From NCBI GenBank assembly GCA_029820295.1, contig JALGVA010000031.1:1-45479 (forward strand): a DNA stretch of 45,479 nucleotides, given 5' to 3'. The notes under the pieces are model-generated. The model saw nothing but the letters and a program-made list of their open reading frames with translations. It did not search any database and was not told where the DNA came from. Below are positions 1 to 7,490 of this stretch, one piece after another. Position numbers and translations under genes: made by a program. This stretch comes from Candidatus Zipacnadia bacterium. GTDB taxonomy: Bacteria; Armatimonadota; Zipacnadia; Zipacnadales; UBA5352. Position 1 is the first letter of the stretch. Each line of letters opens with the position of its first letter.

Positions 1-225
1 CCCGCACAGCCGGTGCCGCCGACGCCGCAGCCGTCGATGCCGACCCCTGAGGCGTCGCGACCTGCCGACGCCGCGCCGGCGCCCAGGGTATCGCCGCCGC
101 AGCCCGCGCCACCCACGCAGGCGCAGGCACAGGATGCGCCGAAGTTCTGCGCCAACTGCGGCAAGCCACTGGAGCCGGGGGCGAAGTTCTGCAAGGAGTG
201 CGGCCATCCGGTGCAAGGCGCGTAG
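1..225 (+). CDS. C-terminal part of a Pro/Ala-rich protein ending in a zinc ribbon (partial)
   Basis: The reading frame is open from the first base of the window, so the start lies outside. What is visible is a Pro/Ala/Gln-rich low-complexity linker followed by a C-terminal zinc ribbon with two CxxC knuckles (FCANCGKPLEPGAKFCKECG), then a TAG stop. This double-knuckle ribbon is common at the ends of bacterial proteins of many kinds, where it binds one zinc and probably mediates protein contacts. It lies 67 bases before the AIM24-family gene on the same strand, so the two may be co-transcribed. The N-terminal domain that would reveal the function is missing. The ribbon itself is certain; the role is unknown. 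Confidence 0.75.
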   Translation, partial: PAQPVPPTPQPSMPTPEASRPADAAPAPRVSPPQPAPPTQAQAQDAPKFCANCGKPLEPGAKFCKECGHPVQGA

Positions 226-292
226 CACGACCGGTGGCTCTGGTCACGCGACCCGACACGTGCCGGTACCCTGTCGGTCTGGAGGAACGGCG

Positions 293-976
293 ATGGAATA
301 CACCATCCGTGGCACCGTCATGCAGAGCGTCGAGATCACGCTGAACCAGGGGGAGGCGGTGTATACCGAATCGGGCGGGATGTCGTGGATGACCGCGAAC
401 ATCGACATGGATACGGGCATGAAGGGCGGACTGATGGGCGCGCTGCAGCGCGCGGTCTCGGGCGAGTCGCTGTTCATGACCACCTACCGCTGCAACTCGG
501 GCACGGGCTTCGCCACCTTCACCACCGAGACGCCCGGCAAGATCGTGCCGATGGAGTTGGCGGAGGGGCAGCAGCTTATCTGCCAGCGCGACGCCTTCAT
601 GGTGGCGGCCGAAGGCGTGACCCTGGAGATGCACATGCACAAGAAGCTCGGGGCCGCATTCTTCGGCGGCGAGGGCATCTTCATGCAGAAGGTCACGGGC
701 CCGGGACCGGCGTTCTTCGAGCTGGCCGGTGAGATCGTCGAGTACAACCTGGAGGCGGGCCAGACGCTGAAGGTCGATCCGGGCCACGTGGCGCTGCTCG
801 ATCCGACGGTGGACTTCGACATCTCCATGGTGCCGGGGATCAAGAACATCTTCCTGGCCGGCGAGGGGCTGTTCCTCGCCCAGATCACCGGGCCCGGGCG
901 CGTGTGGCTGCAGAGCATGCCGCTGCCCAATCTGGCGATGCGCCTGATCCCGTACCTGCCCAAGTCGCGGGACTGA
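293..976 (+). CDS. AIM24 family protein
   Basis: This 227-residue protein matches the AIM24/TIGR00266 family: the opening MEYTIRGTVMQSVEITL, the ESGGMSWM segment near residue 25, and repeated glycine-rich beta-strand motifs (FFGGEGIFMQKVTGPG, FLAGEGLFLAQITGPG) that form the pseudo-symmetric beta-rich fold. The start ATG at 293 follows GGAGGA by about 6 bases; a longer open frame upstream lacks family similarity. There is no signal peptide or membrane segment, so it should be cytoplasmic. The biochemical function of bacterial AIM24 proteins is unknown (the yeast namesake is mitochondrial). It follows a zinc-ribbon protein on the same strand, a common association for this family. Family assignment is strong; function is not. 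Confidence 0.88.
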   Translation: MEYTIRGTVMQSVEITLNQGEAVYTESGGMSWMTANIDMDTGMKGGLMGALQRAVSGESLFMTTYRCNSGTGFATFTTETPGKIVPMELAEGQQLICQRDAFMVAAEGVTLEMHMHKKLGAAFFGGEGIFMQKVTGPGPAFFELAGEIVEYNLEAGQTLKVDPGHVALLDPTVDFDISMVPGIKNIFLAGEGLFLAQITGPGRVWLQSMPLPNLAMRLIPYLPKSRD

Positions 977-999
977 GACCGACCCGAGTCGTACACCGA

Positions 1000-1026
1000 G
1001 GCCGGGCGGTACCGTGCCGCCCGGCC
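1000..1026. terminator. Bidirectional hairpin between convergent genes
   Basis: A perfect 10-bp GC stem (GGCCGGGCGG with CCGCCCGGCC) and a 7-base loop lie 23 bases after the AIM24 stop and 68 bases beyond the end of the convergent heparinase-like gene. There is no clear T-tract on either side, so termination efficiency is uncertain. It probably serves both strands. Confidence 0.5.
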
Positions 1027-1094
1027 GGGCTCGCCCAGCGCAACGGCCCCCGCGCGAGGGGCATGGGGGACGGAGGAGGGAAAACGGCTGCCCG

Positions 1095-3629
1095 CTACTC
1101 CCTTCCCCAGCTCACCGTCGGGTTCCCGCTGAGCATGCCCGCGGGCGTGAGGAGTTGCGTGCGCGTCGCCCCCAGCTCGTCCGTGCCGGGCACCAGCACC
1201 GCCTGCGCCTCGCCGCCGCGCAGGCGCGCCAGCCACAGGTCAGCGTTCGCCGACAGCCCCGGCGCGATCTCGCCCGCCGCCAGGCCCAGCGCGATCTCGG
1301 CCTCGCCCCACGCCACGTGCAGGCCCTGCTCGTCGCCTGCAACCGACGGCACGGGCGGCTCCGTGGTGGGCGAGATCAGCAGGAAGGTGACTGCGCGCAG
1401 ACCGCCGCGCCCCACGAAGGTCGCCTGCGCATCGTGCGTTGCGCGGCGCTGATCTTCACGCGCGGCGACCTCCATGGGCAGCACCGTCCCGTCCGGCAGC
1501 ACCGTCAGCGCCTGCAGCGCCATCGTGCCCGAACGCACAGTCAGCACATCGCCCTCGACCGAGCACTCCCCGCTCGGGTGCAGCAGGAAGCGCACGGTGC
1601 GGTCGGCGTGCTCGCCCAGGTTCAGGTCATCGATGAGCGCGATCACATCCGGGCGCAGGTAAAGCACCTGCCGGCGGCTGCCGAAGTACGCGCTCTGCGT
1701 GTCGCCCAGCGAGTAGCCCGAGCGCGGGTCGCAGTGGTAGGCAAGCGTCGCGCCGGACATCCACTTGTTCTGGATCAGGTCGTCGATGACCGGCACGTTG
1801 TGGTCGATGGTACGCCCGCCCAGGCCGTCGGGCAGGATGCGCTGGCCGAGGGCGTAGAGCGTCACCTGGTTCATGTTCTCCTCCTTGTGCTGGCCCTTGA
1901 GCCCGCAGTGGTGCAGGAGGATGGTGGCGTTCTCGTCCCAGCCGCTGCGCCACACACTCACGCCGATGTCCGCGAAGTGCCGGCCGGTGTTGGTCTCAAT
2001 CGGGCGCTGCGCGGGCAAATCGGGGTCGATCCACCAGAAGGTGTCGCCGTAGCCGCCGGGCATCGGCATCTCCGGATCAGGCTTGCCGAGCCACTGAAAG
2101 CGCGGGTCCTGAAAGGCGCGCGCGATCGCGAGGAAGACCCACTGGTTCCAGTATTCACCGGCGCCACCGCCGTTGTAGCCCAGGTCGCGGCCGTCCCAGT
2201 CGGCCACGTGGAGCTGGAACTCCGCGAAGCGCCGCAGGAACGGGTGATCGAGGTGATTCTCGCCGGTAACGTTGCGGATCATCTCCGCCAGCCGGACCCA
2301 CTCGCTGACGCCGTAGGCGCCGTAGCTGGGCGACTCGACCCAGCCGCCCGAGGTGTGCAGCTCGAAGCAGTCGAGCATGAAGCGCTCGGCCAGGGCCACC
2401 CACTTCGGCGCACGCTCGTCCTCGCCCAGCAACGTGAGCCCGGCCATGCCCAGCCCGCACATGGTGACCGCGGTGTGGTTGCCGCGCAGGTCGTTGTAGA
2501 TCGAGCCATGGCCCGAGATCGTGTTGGTGTAGAGGCCGTCGGCGAGAGTCGCGATGGCCGCGCGCACCTGTGTGCGCTCCGCCTCGGACATCGCGTCGAA
2601 GGCGATGTCGTAGGCCGAGCACAGGCACTGCAGGGGGTAGGAGGCGCCGAAGTCGAAGTAGATGTAGTCGGGCCGCAGCCAGAAGCGCCAGCGCGCCATG
2701 GCCAGGGCCCAGCGCTGCGCCTGCTCGACGAAGACCGGGTCATCCGAGAGCGCGGCGCCGATCAGCCAGTGGGAGAAGTCGTGCCAGTAGAGCTGTCGCC
2801 ATGCGGTCTCCACGGCCATGCCGGGGAAGGGGTCGCCGCCCTGGCCGGGGAGCATCTCGGGCGTCTCGGGGGGGCGGACCGAGAGCAGGTGCGCGCCGTA
2901 GGCGGGACGGCGCGTGCGATAGGTCTCGGCGGTGAAGACGTATGGCTCCTCGCCCTTGCGCGCCTCGATCTCGTCGATGACCGTCGCCAGCGGCTGGGCG
3001 CACTCGGGGTGCTCGGCGGCGAACTCCCGCCACCGCTCGCGATTGTTCTCGCTGAAGCGCAGGCGCGGGTGCTCTTCGACGCGCCGATGGATGTCCTCCC
3101 CGTCACGCCGACAGCGGGCATCGAGCGTCGCCATCTCGCCCACAAGCTCGCGGGCATCAGCGTCGGGCTCCGCCGCAACCAGCGACGGCCGCAGGCGCAC
3201 GTACTGCGCCGAGCCATCGCCCCAGCCCCAGATGTGCAGATGGAGCGCGAGCGAGGTCGGGCCGTCGGCGCCGAGCAGCTCCGCGACGTTCCGCCGAGCC
3301 AGCCCCGCCACCTGGCGATCGAGGACCACCAGCTCCGGGCCGTCACCCGCGCGGGCGGTCAGGCGCCACTGGGCGGCCGCGCCGCCGGCCTCGATCTGCA
3401 GGCACGGCGTCGCCGACAGGTCGGCCTCGATGGTGGTCGAGATGCGTGCGTGGTGGGGGGCGCCGCGGCTCACGGTGACGAAGCCTTCGGCGTCGGGGAA
3501 AAATGCGCCGCCCTCGGCGACCCAGCCCCCGCCCTCGGGGCGCTCACGCGACCAGGCGGCGTCGAGTGGCGCGGCGTGGCAGGCGGCAGCGCTTACGGCA
3601 AGCAGAAGCAGGAATGCCATGCGCAACAC
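1095..3629 (-). CDS. Secreted heparinase II/III-like protein
   Basis: This protein of about 844 residues has a signal peptide (MAFLLLLAVSAAACHA), an alpha/alpha-toroid middle part and a C-terminal heparinase II/III-like beta domain. Family hallmarks are the GHGSIYNDLRGNHTAVTMCG stretch, the GGWVESPSYGAYGVSEW stretch and the HKEENMNQVTLYALGQRIL segment, equivalent to HxHxDxN in other members. Such enzymes are polysaccharide lyases acting on uronic-acid polymers; the substrate here cannot be read. The start is taken as GTG 3629, 6 bases after GGAGGT; an ATG nine bases downstream at 3620 is possible, and the frame is open further upstream. The residues around C18 only weakly resemble a lipobox, so export by signal peptidase I is more likely than lipidation. 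Its SD sits in a stem (see 3634-3681). It lies downstream of the ABC/TPR operon on the same strand. Confidence 0.85.
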   Translation of the reverse strand: MLRMAFLLLLAVSAAACHAAPLDAAWSRERPEGGGWVAEGGAFFPDAEGFVTVSRGAPHHARISTTIEADLSATPCLQIEAGGAAAQWRLTARAGDGPELVVLDRQVAGLARRNVAELLGADGPTSLALHLHIWGWGDGSAQYVRLRPSLVAAEPDADARELVGEMATLDARCRRDGEDIHRRVEEHPRLRFSENNRERWREFAAEHPECAQPLATVIDEIEARKGEEPYVFTAETYRTRRPAYGAHLLSVRPPETPEMLPGQGGDPFPGMAVETAWRQLYWHDFSHWLIGAALSDDPVFVEQAQRWALAMARWRFWLRPDYIYFDFGASYPLQCLCSAYDIAFDAMSEAERTQVRAAIATLADGLYTNTISGHGSIYNDLRGNHTAVTMCGLGMAGLTLLGEDERAPKWVALAERFMLDCFELHTSGGWVESPSYGAYGVSEWVRLAEMIRNVTGENHLDHPFLRRFAEFQLHVADWDGRDLGYNGGGAGEYWNQWVFLAIARAFQDPRFQWLGKPDPEMPMPGGYGDTFWWIDPDLPAQRPIETNTGRHFADIGVSVWRSGWDENATILLHHCGLKGQHKEENMNQVTLYALGQRILPDGLGGRTIDHNVPVIDDLIQNKWMSGATLAYHCDPRSGYSLGDTQSAYFGSRRQVLYLRPDVIALIDDLNLGEHADRTVRFLLHPSGECSVEGDVLTVRSGTMALQALTVLPDGTVLPMEVAAREDQRRATHDAQATFVGRGGLRAVTFLLISPTTEPPVPSVAGDEQGLHVAWGEAEIALGLAAGEIAPGLSANADLWLARLRGGEAQAVLVPGTDELGATRTQLLTPAGMLSGNPTVSWGRE

Positions 3630-3633
3630 GAAG

Positions 3634-3681
3634 GCACCTCCGCGGGCTTGGGATGGCGGTCCCTTGGCCGCGCGGAGGTGC
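3634..3681 (-). promoter_or_regulatory. Hairpin enclosing the Shine-Dalgarno of the heparinase-like gene
   Basis: Arms GCACCTCCGCG (3634-3644) and CGCGGAGGTGC (3671-3681) are perfect 11-bp reverse complements, and the stem can extend by GGC/GCC with one bulged base. In the minus-strand RNA the promoter-proximal arm (from 3681) would pair with the arm containing GGAGGT, the ribosome binding site of GTG 3629. It could hold translation off, or it may act as a terminator for the upstream operon ending at 3709; there is no U-tract. The pairing is seen directly; a regulatory role is inferred. Confidence 0.5.
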
Positions 3682-3708
3682 GATTCCTCCGTCACCGGGC
3701 AGAGCGGC

Positions 3709-4731
3709 TCAGTTCACCTCGTGAGTGACGGCCATCTCCTTTCGCAGCTCCTGCTCGCGCATGTAGATGTGGCTGGCGTACTCGGGCACCGGCCAGCCCA
3801 GGCGCTCGCACAGCTCCGCGACCTTGTAGCGCGCGTAGTGGTTGAGGGCGAGGGTCTCGGCGGCCAGCGACCAGTACTCCAGCGCCTTCTCGTAATCGTG
3901 CGCCTGCTCGTAGACGTAGCCCATCATGTGCAGGCCCAGCGTCGAGGTGGGGTAGACCAACAGGTACTGCTGCACGGCCTCGGCCGCCTCGTCGTAGCGC
4001 CGCTGCTGCACGAGCCGCTCGGCGGGCATGTAGCGCTCGCGGATGGTGATGGTCGCGCCCTTGGCGGTGTGATCAGACGGGCGACGCTTGATGCAGTAGT
4101 CGTACCACATCAGCGCCTTCTCCATGTCGGGCAGGCGCTCCCAGGCGTGGGCGATGAGCCGCTCGATGTGCTCGGGGTGCTCGAAGCGCACCGCCGCCGC
4201 CAGCCAGCGCGCCGCCTCCGGGTAGTCGCGGATCTTGTCGAAGTAGGTCCAGCCCAACTCGAAGTACAGCTCGAAGCGGTCGGGGTTCCAGGAGATGCCT
4301 TCCTTGAGCACGTTGACGCCCATGTCGAGCAGCCGCGCCTGCTCCTTCGGGTCGTCGGTCTCGACATAGAGGTTGTAGGCGCAGTGCCAGGCGGTGATGC
4401 GCCACGGCTCCAGCCAGTGCGGGTCGAGCAGCGTGGTCATGCGCATCAGGCTCAGGTGATCCCACTTGGTGCCCTCCCCCGAGTGCCACATGCTGTGGGT
4501 CTTCATCCACAGCATGGAGGCCGCCACCTCACGGAAGCCGCCCATCATGGCCCCGACGATGATGCCGGTCATGGCCGGCGCGTCGAACTGCAGCACCTTG
4601 GTGACCGGTGTCGGGCGCGCGTAGCCCAGCACCAGGCGGTTGTAGCTGAGCGCATCGTTGAGGGGCTGGAGTCCAATGAAGACGCCGATCAGGACGATCC
4701 AGGCCACCAGCTTCTGAGCTGATCTGCTCAT
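3709..4731 (-). CDS. Membrane-anchored TPR protein of an ABC-exporter operon
   Basis: The 340-residue protein has one N-terminal membrane segment (about residues 8-26) and then helical repeats of TPR type, for example ELYFELGWTYFDKIRDYPEA, ALMWYDYCIKRRP and HMMGYVYEQAHDYEKALEYW. The repeat domain probably faces the outside of the membrane. It follows the ABC-2 permease by 52 bases on the same strand, so it is likely the third gene of an exporter operon and may be a scaffold or accessory protein of it. I recognise the TPR architecture but no named family. Substrate and direction of topology are inferred only. Confidence 0.75.
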   Translation of the reverse strand: MSRSAQKLVAWIVLIGVFIGLQPLNDALSYNRLVLGYARPTPVTKVLQFDAPAMTGIIVGAMMGGFREVAASMLWMKTHSMWHSGEGTKWDHLSLMRMTTLLDPHWLEPWRITAWHCAYNLYVETDDPKEQARLLDMGVNVLKEGISWNPDRFELYFELGWTYFDKIRDYPEAARWLAAAVRFEHPEHIERLIAHAWERLPDMEKALMWYDYCIKRRPSDHTAKGATITIRERYMPAERLVQQRRYDEAAEAVQQYLLVYPTSTLGLHMMGYVYEQAHDYEKALEYWSLAAETLALNHYARYKVAELCERLGWPVPEYASHIYMREQELRKEMAVTHEVN

Positions 4732-4783
4732 ACAATCACTCTGTGAACTGCACGTTGGCGTGCGGGCGAGCGGCGGTCAGGCG

Positions 4784-5599
4784 TCACACCTCGCGCTGGT
4801 TGAAGAACAGGTAGCCCAGTGCCAGCACGATGGTGATGTACAGCACTCCCATGCCGATGGTCATGCCCACGTAGGACCAGATCACCGGCACGTCGGTCAG
4901 GATCGATTCGCGCACGTCGAAGTTCTCGAAGTGCGGCAGGACGCGGTAGACGGTGAGCAGCACCACCCGGGCGACCGGGCTGGCGCCGGTGTCGGGGTCG
5001 GCGAGATGGCCGAAGAACTCGCTCATCTGGCCGGTGAAGTAGACGAAGAAGCTGAAGATCGCCGCCAGGATCCACGAGAACACGACCGAGGCGACGACCG
5101 CGATGCCCATGACCACGGCCATCTCGAAGAAGCTGAGCAGCACCGCCTTGGCGATGTTCTCGTACATGAATTCCATCTTGTACGCCGGGCTGTCCTCGGT
5201 CGGCTGGGCGAACTGCGGCGCCTTGATCATGAACACGATGTAGAAGGTCAGGCCCATGAGCGCCATGTTGCTGACCACGGTGGCCAGGCCGCCGAAGAAC
5301 TTGCCCAGGAGGAACTGCATGCGCGTGACCGGCTTGGACAGCAACGTATAGATGGTGCGCTTCTCGATCTCATCGGGGACCAGCCTGGAGCCCAGGAAGA
5401 CCGCGATGAGCATGCCGAAGAACCGAATCGACCCCAATCCCACGTCGATGAGCATCTTCAGCTCGGCCCCGGGCTGCAGGTAGGTGAACACCCAGGACGA
5501 GCCGATGATCAGGATGGCGAAGACCAGGATGCCGTTCAGGAAGCGCTTGCGCCAGCCCTCGTAGTAGGTGGCGCGGGCGACTCTAAAGATCGCTCGCAT
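4784..5599 (-). CDS. ABC-2 type transporter permease
   Basis: This 271-residue polytopic protein has about six hydrophobic segments and the typical ABC-2 layout: an N-terminal segment (RKRFLNGILVFAILIIGSSW), then the conserved IEKRTIYTLLSKPVTRMQFL motif found in NosY/CcmB-like and ABC-2 permeases, followed by a run of transmembrane helices. The start ATG at 5599 overlaps the end of the ATPase gene by 17 bases, so translation is coupled. It forms the membrane part of an exporter with the ATPase at 5583-6581. The cargo is unknown; the family includes lipid, polysaccharide, drug and copper-maturation exporters, and nothing nearby decides. Confidence 0.88.
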   Translation of the reverse strand: MRAIFRVARATYYEGWRKRFLNGILVFAILIIGSSWVFTYLQPGAELKMLIDVGLGSIRFFGMLIAVFLGSRLVPDEIEKRTIYTLLSKPVTRMQFLLGKFFGGLATVVSNMALMGLTFYIVFMIKAPQFAQPTEDSPAYKMEFMYENIAKAVLLSFFEMAVVMGIAVVASVVFSWILAAIFSFFVYFTGQMSEFFGHLADPDTGASPVARVVLLTVYRVLPHFENFDVRESILTDVPVIWSYVGMTIGMGVLYITIVLALGYLFFNQREV

Positions 5600-6581
5600 C
5601 TACAGACACCTCTCCCACAGCATCGATGAAGACCTCCTCGAGGGTACGCCGGTCGGGGCCGGCGGCCAGCACGTAACCGCCCTCGTCCTCAGCCTGCGCG
5701 GCGGCATCGAAGGCGGCCTGCCGGTCGGCGAACAGCAGCCGACAGGTCTCCTCGAGCCACAGGACCTCCTCGGCGTTGCCCTGCAGCTTCGCCAGCAGCT
5801 CCTCGTCCGGCTCGCGCAGCTCCAGGCGGTAGCGCAGCCTGTCGCCCCGCAGCAGCTCCGCCACCGAGCCCTCGGTGACCAGGCGGCCGCGGCTGAGGAT
5901 GGCGATGTTGTCGCAGATCGGCTCCATCTCCTTGAGCAGGTGCGAGCACAGGAACACCGTCTTGCCCTCGCCGCGCAGGCGCAGGATGACCTCGCGGATA
6001 TCCTTGGCGCCGATGGGGTCGAGGCCCGAGGTGGGCTCGTCGAAGAACAGCAGGTCCGGGTTGTTGATCAGCGATTGGGCCACGCCCACGCGCTGAAGCA
6101 TACCGCGCGAGTAGTCGGCGATTCGGTAGTCGCGCCGGTCCCACATGTCCACCAGCTCGAGCAGCTCCTGGATGCGCGCGTCCAGCGCCGCGCCGCCCAT
6201 GCCGAACAGACTGCCGTACATGCGCAGCAGCTCGGGCGCGTTGAGGTGCTCGTAGAAGTACGGGCCTTCGGGCAGGTAGCCCACGCGGTTCTTCGAGCGT
6301 GGGTCGCCCATCGGCTCGCCCAGCACCTCGCCGGCGCCGCTGGTGGGGAAGATCAGGCCCAGCAGGAGCTTGAGCGTGGTGGTCTTGCCCGAGCCGTTGG
6401 GCCCCACCAGGCCGAAGATCTGGCCGGTCTCGACCTCCAGGTTCAGCTCCTCGATCCCGACGTGCTGGCGCCCCCAGCCCACGTCGTAGATCTTGGTCAG
6501 GTTCTCGGTGCGAATGGCGAGAGCTATGTCCGCCACCTCCCGAACGCGCGCTGCGCGCCGTGACTGAACGCCCGCAGGCAT
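5583..6581 (-). CDS. ABC transporter ATP-binding protein
   Basis: The protein carries a Walker A motif GPNGSGKT (about residues 60-67), a signature variant YSRGMLQRVGVAQ (about 157-169), Walker B LLFFDEPTSGLDP (about 177-189) and an H-loop histidine in LCSHLL (about 214). About 100 residues follow the nucleotide-binding domain, as is usual in ABC-2 exporters of the CcmA/NatA type. It powers export together with the overlapping permease gene. The start is uncertain: ATG 6581 has no well-placed SD, and family similarity begins near residue 19. A strong GGGAGGT sits just before a non-standard ATA codon at 6527, which would give a 314-residue product. Confidence 0.9.
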   Translation of the reverse strand: MPAGVQSRRAARVREVADIALAIRTENLTKIYDVGWGRQHVGIEELNLEVETGQIFGLVGPNGSGKTTTLKLLLGLIFPTSGAGEVLGEPMGDPRSKNRVGYLPEGPYFYEHLNAPELLRMYGSLFGMGGAALDARIQELLELVDMWDRRDYRIADYSRGMLQRVGVAQSLINNPDLLFFDEPTSGLDPIGAKDIREVILRLRGEGKTVFLCSHLLKEMEPICDNIAILSRGRLVTEGSVAELLRGDRLRYRLELREPDEELLAKLQGNAEEVLWLEETCRLLFADRQAAFDAAAQAEDEGGYVLAAGPDRRTLEEVFIDAVGEVSVDASDL

Positions 6582-6789
6582 CCTCGCCGCGGGCGCGTCT
6601 CCTATCAGTTCACAGGCTGCAACACCTCCGACACCCCGTGTTGTTCCCGGCGCATGAGCTTTTTCCCCGACACGTGCGCACGGCCCCGCGGGAGGTCAGG
6701 TGCTCGGCGGTGGGGAACACGCAGGCCGCACGGGCCGACCGGCGCTGGCGGTGTTCCTGGCGCGTCGGCGGCTGTGAGGGGCGGGACCG

Positions 6790-7452
6790 ATGGCCGCAGT
6801 TCCCAGCGCGGACGGGCCCGGTATGCGGGCGCGCCGGCCGAAAGCACTTATGCGGGGCTTCGCACTGATCGAGATGATCGTCGTCGTGACCATCATCTTG
6901 ATCCTGGCGGCCATGCTGCTGCCGGTGCTGGAGGCGGCGCTGGGCAGCGGCGAGCGCGTGTCGTGCCTGTCGAACCTGCATCACCTGGGGATGGCGGCGA
7001 CGCTCTACGCCGATGACTACGACGACCGCATCGTCCCGGCCATGCTGCCCTGTCCGGCCGGCGGCGCCATCTGCTGGGACGTGACGCTCCAGCCCTACCT
7101 GCGCAACCGCCAGATCCTGCTGTGCCCGACCGACGAGACGCCCCGGCAGGCGCCCGGCTGCATCTGCGAGCCGCACAGCTACGGCATCAACCTCGCCCTG
7201 GCGCAGGTCGGGGGCTACATGAGTTCGTCGCTGTGCGTGTCGCAGATCGAGCGGCCGGCACAGACGGTGCTGTGGTGCGAACTCAACGGCGCGCGCTACG
7301 CGACCCACGGCGTTGACTACGACGCCGACGGGCTGGAGAAGGTCGCCATCAGCCGCCACGGCACCGGCGCCAACTACGGCTTCGTCGATGGGCACACCAG
7401 GTGGCTGCAGCCCGAACGCACTCTCGATCCACGCAACCTGTGGCGGCCCTGA
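6790..7452 (+). CDS. Prepilin-like protein with H-X9-DG domain (DUF1559-like)
   Basis: This 220-residue protein has a type IV prepilin cleavage and methylation site, G|FALIEMIVVVTIILILAAML (near residues 23-43), preceded by a basic leader. The segment SCLSNLHHLGMAATLYADDY and the C-terminal RHGTGANYGFVDGH, which fits H-X9-DG exactly, identify the large pseudopilin-like family that is expanded in Planctomycetota, Armatimonadota and Verrucomicrobiota. Members probably sit in the inner membrane or in pseudopili; precise functions are unknown. Several cysteines (for example in PCPAGGAICWD and LCPTDE) suggest disulfides. ATG 6790 follows GAGGGG; internal ATGs at 6823 and 6850 are alternatives. It is divergent from the ABC operon; the 208 bases between hold no clear promoter. 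Confidence 0.85.
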   Translation: MAAVPSADGPGMRARRPKALMRGFALIEMIVVVTIILILAAMLLPVLEAALGSGERVSCLSNLHHLGMAATLYADDYDDRIVPAMLPCPAGGAICWDVTLQPYLRNRQILLCPTDETPRQAPGCICEPHSYGINLALAQVGGYMSSSLCVSQIERPAQTVLWCELNGARYATHGVDYDADGLEKVAISRHGTGANYGFVDGHTRWLQPERTLDPRNLWRP

Positions 7453-7490
7453 GCGGCGGCCCGTCCCGCTTACTACGCAGGAGGTGGCCG

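Noticed and set aside
1014-3728. A 904-codon open frame on the plus strand opposite the heparinase-like gene
   Set aside because: Its sequence is Arg/Val/His-rich without domains and mirrors the true gene, which has a signal peptide and family motifs. Long antisense open frames are expected at this GC content.
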